DNA of 64,000 bases from Lasiosphaeria ovina (taxonomy: Eukaryota > Ascomycota > Sordariomycetes > Sordariales > Lasiosphaeriaceae): assembly GCA_033439765.1 (NCBI GenBank), contig JAULSN010000010.1, forward strand, positions 930,001-994,000. Direction: 5' to 3'. Under the pieces are notes generated by a model. That model saw nothing but the letters and a program-made list of their open reading frames with translations. It was not told the origin of the DNA and ran no database searches. Shown one piece after another: positions 20,409 to 30,655 of the stretch (its first letter is position 1; every line of letters begins with the position of its first letter). The position numbers and the translations under genes were made by a program.

Positions 20409-22117
20409 ACAGAAACACGAAGACTCGCATTTGGTTCAAAACAGCACCAAAATCGACGAAAGCGACATCAATCAATTGCCCTCGACGAGCTTTCAACGCC
20501 TACGCAATGGCTGCACCGCGCGGCCAGTTGCGCGGGCGTATGGATGGTCGAAAAGCAAAGCAATTGGGCCCAAAGACCGACGATGAAGATTCTTCAGACG
20601 ACCTGCCGGACCCACCGCAGATTACGGAACTTCCCGAAAGCCCCACCTTAACCCAATGGGCTAGAATCAGCCAAGCAAAAGCCACCAAAAAAGCCACCCA
20701 AAAAGCCACCCAAAAATCCACCACCCACAAAGCCAACCCGGCAGCTAAAGCCACAGTCACAGCCACGGCCATAGCCACAGCCACCAACCCCGCAGCCAAC
20801 CATGCAGCCACCAACCCCGCAGCCAACCACGCAGCCACCAACCCCGCAGCCAACCACGCAGCCACCAACCCCGCAGCCAACCACGCAGCCACCAACCCCG
20901 CAGCCAACCACGCAGCCAACCACGCAGCCACCCACGCAGCTACCTATATAGCTAGCTATATAGGGAACCGCTTGAAGAAGAACCCCCTCGAGGCAAAAAG
21001 CCCTTACGAAGAAGATACTAAAATTGAGGATATCATTCCAAAGGACCTATGGGAAGATATGGCTATGATGTGGCCATATCTACCATTCGACCAGCTCATG
21101 AAATGGAACCACGAAGGAAAAGAAGATATATATCCCTACGATACGATAAAGGTCCTTTTCAATTGTATGAAGCATATGGCTCTCGGAGTACAGGCTCTCC
21201 GAGTACGAGCCTTTGAAAAGCAGGCTTCTAAGCCGGCCACGCAGCCAGCCACGCAGCCAGCCACGCAGCCAGCTACGCAGCCGGCCACACAGCCGGCCAT
21301 ACGGCCAGCCACACAGCCAGCCACGCAGCAAGCCACTCAATTAGCCACGCAGCCAGCCACACAGCCAGCCACACAGCCAGCCACACAGCCAGTCACACAA
21401 CCAGCCACACAGCCAGCCCTACCTACTGGAAAACCTAGATCAGGGGTAATACAATGCTACCGATGCTTTGGCTTCGGCCATATCGCTAGCACTTGTACTG
21501 GACCCCAGATCTGTGGCTTCTGTAGTAGGCCAGGCCACCTCTCAACGCAATGCCAGGAAAAAGCAACAAAAAAGCCGCCTAGTTGCATCAACTGTAGTGG
21601 CCTACATCAAGCCTGGGCCTTGAAGTGCCCCCAAAGACCTCCCTTAGGCCCGGAACCAGGCCCACAACGCTCTCAAGCCGCATCCTCGCCTCAGCAGCGG
21701 CCTACCTACGCCGAGGTTGCTAGTAGGCAGCCAATTCGCAAGCCCGCCGGCCAACCAGCCGGTCAACCAGCCCGCCAGGTAGCCCGCCAACCAGTCCGCC
21801 AGCTACGCGAGGATTCCCTAGCTACTATCTTGCAGTTGGTTTTAAAACTACTACAAAATAGATAGCTTAGCTTAATTACCCTCTCTCCCTTTCCTTACTT
21901 ACCCTCCTTTTAGGTACATGATACCTTACACGCTTTGACTTGAAAAAAGTACACGGAACCGGAATTATACTTCGTCTAGGATTTTCTACTTCTAGTATGC
22001 CCTATTAGATTAGTCTTTCCTTATAACCTTTTGAGTAGCCGTCTATAGCTTAAATAGGCCGCGTCATAGCCCTACGGGCTGCATACGCGTAATGAGAAAA
22101 AAAAAAAAAAAAAAAAA
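20409..22117 (+). mobile_element. Gag-only LINE-like element, copy 4 (intact)
   Basis: About 1.71 kb, same layout as copy 1: short 5' UTR, one ORF, 3' UTR with the shared LINE tail (about 21913-22096), and an A-run of about 25. It is inserted in the integrase C-terminal region of gypsy B with a 12-bp duplication. RIP damage in the flanking gypsy sequence is heavy and in the insert negligible, so it is younger than the main RIP of its host. Confidence 0.88.
20507..21865 (+). CDS. Gag/ORF1-type nucleic-acid-binding protein, copy 4 (452 aa)
   Basis: Same protein as copy 1 with differences mainly in repeat number. Here NPAANHAAT units are cleaner and more numerous (about residues 85-140), while the QPAT array is shorter. 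The globular segment (DIIPKDLWEDM ... MKHMALGVQALRVRAFEKQ) and all three zinc knuckles are preserved, as is TYAEVASRQ and the C-terminal LREDSLATILQLVLKLLQN helix. No stop codons. The start at 20507 matches copy 1. Presumed to bind element RNA. Whether it is expressed is unknown. Confidence 0.8.
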   Translation: MAAPRGQLRGRMDGRKAKQLGPKTDDEDSSDDLPDPPQITELPESPTLTQWARISQAKATKKATQKATQKSTTHKANPAAKATVTATAIATATNPAANHAATNPAANHAATNPAANHAATNPAANHAATNPAANHAANHAATHAATYIASYIGNRLKKNPLEAKSPYEEDTKIEDIIPKDLWEDMAMMWPYLPFDQLMKWNHEGKEDIYPYDTIKVLFNCMKHMALGVQALRVRAFEKQASKPATQPATQPATQPATQPATQPAIRPATQPATQQATQLATQPATQPATQPATQPVTQPATQPALPTGKPRSGVIQCYRCFGFGHIASTCTGPQICGFCSRPGHLSTQCQEKATKKPPSCINCSGLHQAWALKCPQRPPLGPEPGPQRSQAASSPQQRPTYAEVASRQPIRKPAGQPAGQPARQVARQPVRQLREDSLATILQLVLKLLQNR

Positions 22118-22736
22118 AAAGGCACAAGAGCGCCAAACCCAGGAAGCCAATAAGCACCGCCGAATACCCGACTTCGACGTTAATAACCAAGTCTATATAA
22201 TTAAAAAGATATAGTCGACCGATCGGCCTAGCTCAAAACTAGACTTCCCGCTAACACAACAATACTTTAAGGTTCTAGAGAGGTCCGGCCCTAATAGGTA
22301 CGACTATAAACTGGAAATGCCTAAGGGATGGCGAGGGACCGACGTATTCTACGCGGACCGCCTACGCTTATACCCAAATAACCCACTACCTAGTTAGGAG
22401 GACTCAAAGCCGGAAGGAGAGACGATTAATAATGAGCAAGAATAGATCGTGGAACAGGTATTGACATCGCGGTCGTACTATAGAAAACTCCAGTACCAAG
22501 TTCAATGGCGCGGGTAGGCTCCCGACGCCACCTGGTATTACGCCGAAGACTTCAAGAACTCCCCAATTCTCCTAAAGGAATATCACGATACCTACCCCGA
22601 TAAAGCCGGACCGCCCGTACGGCTCGATAAGTGGCTGCAAGCAGCCAAGGAGGATAGGTTCGAAGAACCACACCAAGACGATAATAAACCTGTGGTAAAA
22701 GGCCATCCGCTACGCAGGATAACCCGACGTCGTTGA
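22118..22736 (+). pseudogene. Gypsy B polyprotein fragment 3 (integrase C-terminus, chromodomain)
   Basis: Continues B after copy 4: QEANKHRRIPDFDVNNQVYI (the conserved integrase tail), then RYDYKLEMPKGWRGTDVFYA, then a chromodomain whose opening Trp is a stop (IVEQVLTSRSYYRKLQYQVQ), and a basic tail RRITRRR before the TGA at 22734. Only a few stops remain, all TAG. This 3' part is less decayed than 19-20 kb. The chromodomain probably guided integration to particular chromatin. Confidence 0.75.
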
Positions 22737-22775
22737 GCCAGGGGGGTAAAGCTTCGAGGCGAAGCTTTTTTCTGA

Positions 22776-22786
22776 CCCGGGGGTAG
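22776..22786 (+). promoter_or_regulatory. Polypurine tract of gypsy B
   Basis: CCCGGGGGTAG stands directly before the TGTCACGG start of an LTR, the usual position. Just upstream, AAAGCTTCG/CGAAGCTTT (748-756 and 760-768 of the 22-kb block) forms a 9-bp hairpin. Confidence 0.65.
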
Positions 22787-23072
22787 TGTCACGGCAGGTG
22801 CGAAGGACATTTGGGTGGCCCTGGGTGGCCCTGATCGGTCGCACGCTACACGACTCGAGCTGACTAAACAACCCCGCTGTTGGTGGCCCGTGCCAAGTCC
22901 TGCCACGTGACCCACAAAACCTAGCCCACTTCTCCACGCACCGCGCAGCCTTTTGGAACTTTCTTTCTTTTTCTTTCCTTAGCTTTAGATTCTACGAATA
23001 CAGCGATGATTGGTGCAGCCCTGTCTCATTAAATCGACTGTGCGGTGATATATACGTTATGAAGGAGAGCAC
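22787..23072 (+). repeat. 3' LTR of gypsy B (5' portion; end unclear)
   Basis: It begins TGTCACGGCAGGTGCGAAGG after the polypurine tract. Its first 180 bp match, inverted, 24183-24363 (for example GTGGCCCGTGCYAAG and CCACGTRACCCA), and a pyrimidine-rich part followed by TTAGCTTTAGATTCTACGAATACAG recurs at about 24128 and 24478. The right end is probably cut by the gag-C fragment. Confidence 0.6.
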
Positions 23073-23074
23073 TG

Positions 23075-23560
23075 AATCCTTCTAATTCTCGAACTTGTCC
23101 TTGTCTTCGTCGTAGAGCTTAGGGTGCGGGATCTTTAGCTTCTTCTTGGGAGGAGCCGGTATAGGCGGAGGTAGCGCCGCCCTGGTTGCCTCTAGTCCTA
23201 TGATCCTTTCTACGGCCACCCTTATATTATAGTCGTATCTCCCTGCCTGCTCTCTTAGCTGGGCTATTTCGGCCTAAAGCTATTCGTTAGCAGCCATATT
23301 GCTGCTTATCGAAAGGGGTTCCAGTTGTTGTACAAGGCTAGCGATCTCCCCGTTGTTGGTTGGTTCTTCCGGTACTGGAGCGTCTGCGTCCCGGACTTCC
23401 GTATCCTCAGGTTAGACTAATCCGGCCTCACTACTGCTACTATCAGACTCGTCGTCGTTAGACGATCTGACTTCTTCTTCTGGCTCGGTGTCTGGAAGGA
23501 CCTATCCTCTCCAGGCGTAGCCAGGTTGTCGTGTGTGCAAGAGCACTCTGTTCAGTCAAT
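23075..23560 (-). pseudogene. Gypsy C gag N-terminal fragment
   Basis: The minus-strand frame reads an acidic Ser-rich start (DTEPEEEVRSSNDDESDSSS), then DAPVPEEPTNNGEIASLVQQ, a coil-like stretch, and the typical gypsy gag lead-in PPPKKKLKIPHPKLYDEDKDKFEN, given here only in outline. Three TAG/TAA stops are RIP-type. It starts just inside LTR C and is truncated at 23075 where LTR B begins. The capsid region is missing. Confidence 0.55.
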
Positions 23561-23594
23561 ACCAAGGGTCTCAGAAACTAGAAAGCAAGTAACG

Positions 23595-24005
23595 TATTAC
23601 AAACCGCTCGACTGTGTGGGTCAAGGTTGTATCGTATATAGGTACTGGGGGTCTGAGGAGTAGGTATGAGGAATGAACAAAGGGCAAGTTCCTATTGTAC
23701 GGGTAATACAGTCAAACTGGGTTTGCCACTCATAGTATATAAGTATAGAGAATGTATATTGCTTACTTGAGGAACCAAGCAAGCTCTATCTAAGACCGTG
23801 GCTACGGTCATCGTATATATCTATCTAAGGGAGCCAATTAATAACGTCCCTTGGTCACGAGGGACCGTACCCCGGGGCCCCGGGACCACGCGCAGGGTCC
23901 CGTTGTCCCGAGCCTCCAGGGCTCGGGACCCTGGGACACTCCTGATTGGCCCGCACCAAACAGTGACTGCCCCGCCCTCGTGCATTTCTTCAGGGATTCG
24001 TAACA
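23595..24005 (-). repeat. LTR of gypsy C
   Basis: On the minus strand it starts TGTTACGAATCCCTG (24005) and ends GCGGTTTGTAATA (23595), about 411 bp, with TGTTAC...GTAAYA ends. It lies directly upstream of the gag-C fragment on the same strand, as a 5' LTR should. The middle contains a GC-rich palindromic block (about 23860-23940, CCCCGGGGCCCCGGG). Part matches 6588-6821. Confidence 0.65.
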
Positions 24006-24111
24006 ATAGGAACTTGCCTTTTGTTCATTCTTCATAACTACCTACCCAGCAGACTCATTATGCTACTACACGATACAGACCTTGACCCACACAGTTGAGC
24101 GGTTTGTAATA
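24003..24111 (+). repeat. LTR-C partial copy, opposite orientation
   Basis: ACAATAGGAACTTGCC through GCGGTTTGTAATA repeats the last about 100 bp of the LTR-C family, head to head with the LTR at 23595-24005. No coding sequence. Confidence 0.6.
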
Positions 24112-24560
24112 TTTCCCTTTTTCCTTTCCTTAGCTTAGTTATCTACGAATATAGCCATTTATTACTTGCAGCCTTGTCTCTCGTATATGCCTCCTTCATA
24201 GAAAGAAAAAGGAAAGAAGGTTCCAAAGCCTACGCAATGCGGGGGAAGTAGGTTAGGTTATGGGTTACGTGGTAGGGCTTAGCACGGGCCACATATCCCC
24301 AATCCGGTGCAACCAATCAGGGTGTACCACCTTAGCCAGCTGTCTTTGGCACCTGCCGTGACAGCCCTTGCTACAAGCCCCACTCTCCTCGATCGGGACT
24401 AGAGCACTTGCCCTACACACACCACAAAATCGCAGCCTACAGACCTCGCAGGCTTCTTCTTTTCCTTTTCCTTTCTTTAGCTTAGTTATCTACGAATACA
24501 GCCATTCATTACTTGCAGCCTCGCCTCTTGTTTATGCCTGCCTTCACACGGGCCGTTCAA
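24112..24560. repeat. LTR-B family fragments in both orientations
   Basis: Three pieces: about 24112-24190 (plus, CTTTCCTTAGCTTAGTTATCTACGAAT), 24183-24363 (minus, ending CACCTGCCGTGACA, the inverse of the LTR-B start) and about 24363-24545 (plus, repeating TTAGTTATCTACGAATACAGCC and TTGCAGCCTCG). This is a rearranged cluster of LTR ends. 24561-24695 holds nothing recognisable and marks the edge of the transposon block. Confidence 0.5.
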
Positions 24561-24695
24561 AGTTCGGGTGTGTGGAGCGGAGCGGCTGGCATATGATGCG
24601 CCAGTTGTAGTCAGCCGGATCTGAGAACCTTTCGTGTTAGACTTGTGCTTCGTGCTTCCGCTGGGTATTGGCTTTTTTTCGTGACAAACTTTAAT

Positions 24696-26580
24696 CTATA
24701 TATCGCATAATTGTGTATATAAATGCCTTATAAACTGCGGCAAGTCGCTGATCGTAACCGCTTCTCTGATTCTAAGCGGTCGGCACTGGACCTCTACTCG
24801 TTTTCCTGTGCGCCACTCTCGGCCAAGCACAACTATTAATGGGAAGCCAATGAGATCGGCATCTGTTAGCTTCCATGGTAAGGTCGCCCTTCTGTCGTCA
24901 ATGATAGCGTCAAATTGCCCTTCCATGGTCCCTAGATCTCCGATAACGGTCCGATAAACCTCCAACGCGTCCCCCTCATCACGTTCTCTTCCTGGAACGA
25001 TTACACAGGAATAAGGCGCGATGGCGATGGGCCAGTTCAGCCCTCTCCTGTCTGCCAGGTGCTCGGCAACGGCGCCAATTATCCGAGAGATGCCGATTCC
25101 ATAACAACCCATCTGCATGGGAATGCCCGACGTCGAGGGAGGTATCGTGATTTTTGCATTCAGCGGCTCAGAGTATCGTGTACCAAGGAGGAACGTATGT
25201 CCGAGCTCCATCGCCCTTCTTACGTTCAGTATTCCCGAGGAGCATTGCGAACACCGGTCGCCATCACGAACCCGGAGGAGGTTGAGGGGTTCAAAGTCCT
25301 GGCCCCCTCCGGCGTGAACAGACACGGCCAAGGGTGGTTCTGGCGAGTTGAGTCCTTCGGGCCTAGCTGACATCCCTGATTCCCCAACAATGTCGTCAGA
25401 CAGGGAGAGAGGGAGCCTACCGTCCACTATGTTCAAGAGCCTATTTGCTGTTCTCGTCTCACTGCCAAGAGCAGCCGACCACAACGACTGGATGTCCTCG
25501 ACCCCGACGACCAAGTCGGGGACTATAGATCTCACGGCAGATATGTTGATGTCCTTATCTGCATAGTCCCGTATTTCGTCTGCGCTTCCAGGTTGCCAGG
25601 CGCTTCTGGGGTACCAAACATTGACCAACGTCGATCCGTCTTTGGAGATGCCTCGCCAGATGCCCAATTGAGCACCAGGAGTCGCCTCCTCGCGTACTCG
25701 TACCTTGGCGATTTCCTCGTTGATTGCGTAGTCACACTCACTACAGCTGACAACCTGATCTTCTCCAAGTGACATGGGTAGGTGATATTCGTGGCTCAGG
25801 TCGCCTCCCATATCGCCGGAGCTTGCCTTGGCTGCAAGCACAGGTAGCTTTAGCTCGGAAAATATTTTAGAGTACGCCGTTCGGACACTGTGGTATGTTT
25901 CAGTGGCCGAGTCGAGACTCTTGTCAAAGGTGTAGAGATCCTTCATCGTGAACTCCCTCCCTCGGAGTAGACCATGACGGGGGCGAAATTCGTCTCGATA
26001 CTTCCTCGTAATCTGGTAAAGCCGGAGAGGAAGCTCTTTGTATGACTTCACTGTCCGGGCTACAAGTGCTGTAATCTCCTCTTCGTGTGTCGGCGACAGC
26101 AAGTAGGCCACGTCTTTGCGATCCGAGAACCTGAAGAGCTGTGAAAAGTGGTGAGCATTTCGTCATCAGTCAAGAACAATATATCCCAGGTGGAGACGAA
26201 CCTCTGAAGCAACATTATGGAGACGCCCACTCTTCTCCCACAAGGCTTCAGTTGATATGGACGATAGTGAGACCCTTGAGGCCGCTGACCGACATCCCGC
26301 ATTAGTTTGGTGTAAATACAACCGTGCCTCAAAGGAGGAACATACATAGCGATTCTTCCATGTGCCTCGAGACTACACCCTCGACCTTGTCTTGGACTCG
26401 TCGCCCCAAGGGAAGAAGGTGGAATATGCCCGAATGCGACTGGCGCAGGAACCCAGCGCGAATCAGCTTGGAATGGCCATCTTCAGCTGCAGTTGCAGCA
26501 ATTCCGCCGTTTGGCACCCATAGTTTTGAGAGCCTTGCAGCTGCTTGTAGAACCATTTGGATGGTTAATAGTCCCACCAA
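24696..26580 (-). CDS. Prolyl-tRNA synthetase, bacterial/mitochondrial type
   Basis: Charges tRNA-Pro with proline, most likely in mitochondria. Three exons by splice signals: 26580-26346, 26284-26202, 26138-24696 (586 aa). Intron 1 is GTATGT...GTCAG with an ACTAATG branch; intron 2 is GTTCGT...CACAG. The joined frame gives the family block SLSSISTEALWEKSGR. Class II core: motif 2 FRPRHGLLRGREFTMKD at about 157-173 and motif 3 MQMGCYGIGISR near 445. An anticodon-binding domain fills the last about 110 residues. The short form without a eukaryotic cytosolic extension indicates the organellar enzyme. A later Met (26556) is an alternative start; the N-terminus could be a mitochondrial presequence. 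Its 3' end is about 130 bp from the transposon block. Confidence 0.9.
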
Positions 26581-27248
26581 TTTGGGCTAGTTAGGCTTTC
26601 GAGTGTTTTTTTTGTTGCCTCCAAGCTCGAGTCGCGCGACGACGCGATATTCCGTCTTCACTCTATCCGTAATTTGGTAGCGGGTGGGGCTTGGGACAAG
26701 GTACCTTGGCAAGCAGTTGGCAAAAAAAACCGAACTCATTACTTTACAGTACATCTCTGCAGGCCAGGTTTGTATACAAATCTAGGTACTACTGTGTACT
26801 GCAATCTTACTATCCTCTCATACGACCCTCGCCCTCTAACACATCTTGCATCCGCCTTACCATGGAATCTATATATACCGAATGCCATCGAATGTTAAAA
26901 AATTGTTAGTGCCTATTAGTATGCAGCCACCTGCATTTTTGCCAACCGCTTGCTTGGGTACCTGTGCGTACTAAGGTATTCAGTCCCCTGTACGGAGTAC
27001 CTAAAAGTTGAAGGGGTCTTGGCCCCTTGCCCTTGTAATGGTATCTGTCAATACATGGTAGTTACGCAGTTTACGTGACACGGACCCCTGTCTTCATATG
27101 GAGGGGCTTGTTTTTTGCATTTCACTCCCCCCACCCCTATTGCCAAAGGTTTTCTTCTAAACGACCTGAAGCTTGCGCGACCCTATCAACTATTTTGCAC
27201 GGCTCCTGGACCCAACATTTCCGACCACAATAACAGCTGAGATCCAGA
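26581..27248. promoter_or_regulatory. Divergent promoter region (ProRS / MAK21)
   Basis: 668 bp between two divergently transcribed genes. No gene seen. A CT-rich stretch with CACTCCCCCCACCCC lies about 130 bp before the MAK21 start. No specific operator could be assigned. Confidence 0.4.
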
Positions 27249-30200
27249 ATGGGCCTGCCAAACAGAGCCGAGAAGAGGAAAGCGGCGGAGGCGTCTGGAT
27301 TTGACGAGACTGCCCTTGCTCAGTTAACGTCCGAGATCGACAAGTCCCTCTCGCAGGCGGAAGAGCCAGCCACCAAGCGAAAGAAACAACGAAATGCCAA
27401 TGACGGCGCAGTTTTGAAGACGCGTGAGGCTGACCCTGCAGTCGCAAATTTCCAAAACGAACCGGACGGGCAAAAGAGCAAGCATTCGAGCAATTCAAAA
27501 TCCAGTGCTCTTCTCGCCGAAATTCTTGCCCTCGGTGGGGATCAAGACGACTTTGACCTCGTCGCCAACATTGATTCAGGCGATGAAGTTGGGCACAATC
27601 TCAAGCCGGAAGCGTTACCAAATGCCCCTGTCGACAAGGCCTTCAGAGACGAGCTTGCAGAGTTTGCATCGAGCCTAGGGATTGGCAACGCGCCCCAGGA
27701 TTACGACATAGACTCTGACGCATCCGAAGATTCATTCGAAGCTGCAGGCGAAGAAGATGAAGAGCAAGAGCAAGAGCAAGAGCAAGAGCAAGAAGCAGAG
27801 AAGGCCAGGCGCGATGCTAGCCCTCCACTGAAGGAAACACGCGGAGCAAAGCACTTGGGGAAGCTGGTGAGTACAAACCTTTTCTAGGTGCTAAACAGCT
27901 TCACTAAGGGCATATATCTAATGGCACTCAGATATTCGAGCCCCGGCCTGATTGGCATGGTGTTAATGTGGAAGAGCTCCCCTCGAATGCTCCCGACAAC
28001 ATAAAGCCGTATTCGTCTTCTATCGTCAATCTGAAGACATACGCCGAAAAGCTCCTGGATGAAGACTCTGCTAACTACAGCGCAATGAAATCCTCGCTTT
28101 CGACCCAAAGGTTCATGTCCACAATAATGCTGTCTGGCACGCTATCGGACAAGGTATCTGCCTTGACTCTTGCAATCCAGGAGTCTCCACTCCATAATCG
28201 CAAGGCCTTCGAGAGTCTCATAAATCTGGCCGGCAAGAAGAGCCGTGGCCAAGCGATTGCCGCCTTGGGCGCTCTCGTGGATTTGCTGGGTAATGGGACA
28301 GTGCTCCCTGGCGACCGCCGCCTCCGCCCTTTCAACGCACAGCCTGCGCTACTGGGTCCCTTGGACGGCCGTGGAAGCTCGCCTTGGATGCACGGACAAA
28401 AGCTCCCGGGAAAGCTGACCATGCCGCACTTGATGATGTGGGCATACGAAGACTGGCTTAAGGGCGCATACTTTCGGATCATCCAGCTTCTTGAGATCTG
28501 GTGCTCGGATGAGATCGAATATTCAAGGTCAAGAGCTCTGGATTTTGTTTACGGACTTCTCAAAGACAAGCCAGAGCAGGAGGCAAATCTGCTCCGGCTT
28601 TTGGTGAACAAGCTTAGCGACCGAGAACGCAAGATTGCTTCACGAGCGTCGTATCTTTTGCTTCAGTTGCTCAACGTGCATCCGGGGATGAAGGGCATTG
28701 TCATCAGCTCTATTGAACAGGAGGTCCTCTTGAAACCTGGCCAGAGCCTACGCACCAGATACTATGCGATCAATACGCTGAACCAGACAATTCTGAGCAG
28801 TAAAGAACCGGCTGTAGCAGATACTCTGCTGCGGATATACTTTGAGATATTCCTCTCCCTCCTGAAGAGCGGGTCCTTAGGAGGTCTTGACGTTCAAGAT
28901 GATATCAAAAAGCCTAATACCAAGAAGTCTGATGGGGACCGGAAGAAGAACAAGAAACGGAAAGTTCATGGCGCAGCGGACGCACCGACAAACGAGCAGG
29001 AAACGGCCCAAAAGCTCGTTTCCTCCTTGCTCACAGGCGTCAACAGGGCTGTGCCCTTCACCGATGCCGACGATTCCACCCTGGAGAAACACCTGGATAC
29101 CCTTTTCCGAATAACTTATTCGTCAAACTTCAATACCAGTGTACAGGCATTGATGCTTATCCAACAGCTTACCGCATCAAAGCACCTAGCCGTGGAGAGA
29201 TTCTACCGAACTCTATACGAATCACTTTTGGACCCTAGGCTCGTCACATCATCCAAGCAAGCCTTGTATCTCAATCTTCTATTCCGCTCACTAAAGAATG
29301 ATGTGGATGTCCGGCGTGTCAAGGCGTTTGTCAAAAGACTGCTTCAGGTATTGAACCTTCACCAGCCATCATTTGCCTGCGGAATTCTGTTCCTCATTGC
29401 CGAGTTGGAGCTCACTTTCCCTGACCTCCACGCGCTTCTGACCGTACCCGAAGACAATGGCGACAACAGCGAGGAGGTGTACCGGGATGTAACAGAAAAC
29501 CAATCTTTACACGACGTCACCTCCCAGGAAGTGGCCGCAACGACAAGCAGCCGGCGTATTGCGGGCTATGACCGCCGAAAACGTGATCCCGAACACAGCA
29601 ATGCTCACCGAAGCTGTCTTTGGGAGATTGTAAGTTTCCCCGTGTACAGAGGGATCATGGCTTTGGAAGTGGTTGCTGATAACAGACGCGCCAGATCCCA
29701 TTTCTATCCCATTTCCATCCTTCAGTGTGTGTGTTCGCTGCCAATCTACTCGCCCAGCAAAAGACACTTCCCAAACCGGAGCTGGCAAACCACACACTGA
29801 TGCATTTTCTGGATAAATTTGTTTACCGCAACCCTAAGGCCGCTGAGAGCAAGCGGGGTGGTTCGATTATGCAGCCAGTGCTTGGCTCTGGTGGCCCTAC
29901 GCATGCTGGTAACTTAAGCAATGCCAATGCAAGACAAGTGCCTATTGTCAACTCGGCTTCATTCTGGAACCTGAAGCCGGAACAAGTTTCGGCAGAAGAC
30001 GCATTCTTCCACGAGTACTTTGCCCGGGTGGGCAAGCCCCAGGAAGCGGCGAGGGCCAAGAAGAGAGAAACCGATGGGGCTGAGTCTGATGAAGGGGCAG
30101 AACAGGAAATTTGGGAGGCCCTTGTCAACTCACGGCCGGATGTGGAAGGAGGCGATGGCGATGACGACTCTGAGCCAGATATGGAGGGCTACGATTCCGA

Positions 30201-30471
30201 CAGCGATCTGGATTTCGATGACTCTGGCGACGAGATGGTGGGTGTCGGAGAGGAGAGCCACGATGGGCACATGTCTTTTGAGGGGGTGTTTGATGATTCG
30301 CAGGATGACGAGCCCGAGTCCGACGAGGATGATGCTGAAGTTGCGGAGCCAAAGGGGAAGAATGACGAAGGCAGACGCAGGAGGAAGGAGAGGAAGGCCC
30401 TCCCAACATTCGCATCGGCTGATGACTTCGCCGAAATGCTAGCCGCTGAAGATAGTGGCTTGGACGACTAA
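27249..30471 (+). CDS. MAK21: CBF/MAK21 family ribosome-biogenesis factor (Noc1-like)
   Basis: Nucleolar factor needed for 60S pre-ribosome assembly and export, acting with Noc2. Exons: 27249-27866, 27932-29629, 29695-30471; 1030 aa, close to yeast Mak21 (about 1025). Intron 1 GTGAGT...CTCAG joins GKL to IFEPRPDWHG; intron 2 GTAAGT...GCCAG joins SCLWEI to IPFLSHFHPSV. Features: basic N-terminus with an acidic Glu/Gln run (about 165-185); HEAT-like helical body; the CBF/Mak21 signature YDRRKRDPEHSNAHRSCLWE near 750-770; and a strongly acidic C-terminus followed by a basic KGKNDEGRRRRKERK stretch. Reading through intron 2 would end at 29800, so that apparent stop is an intron artefact. It converges with the next gene. 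Confidence 0.92.
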
Positions 30472-30655
30472 TGAGGTCGGTCACACGGCATCAAGGCCGA
30501 AGAACAGAATATGGGAAATCGGCCATCTGATGGACGGGGTTGCGAGTCAAGTGCGCAGAACAGCGATGAGTTTGTTGTATGTGCAAGGTGTGATTCCAAC
30601 TTCCGGGAGCCCGGTAATCCGAGACATGGAAGAGTTTATTTAGGTACAAAACACC

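Noticed and set aside
22748..22770. 9-bp hairpin followed by T-run, like a bacterial rho-independent terminator
   Set aside because: It lies between the gypsy B stop codon and polypurine tract in a eukaryotic genome; such termination is not expected.
23798..24037. Short frames on both strands in a GC-rich segment
   Set aside because: They lie within the palindromic GC block of LTR C.
22787..24363. DNA transposon with 14-bp terminal inverted repeats
   Set aside because: The left end follows a polypurine tract and matches an LTR start; no transposase or target duplication was seen. Kept only as a finding on composite structure.
29630..29800. MAK21 ending at 29800
   Set aside because: A canonical intron (29630-29694) restores the frame into LLAQQK and the acidic C-terminus to 30471.
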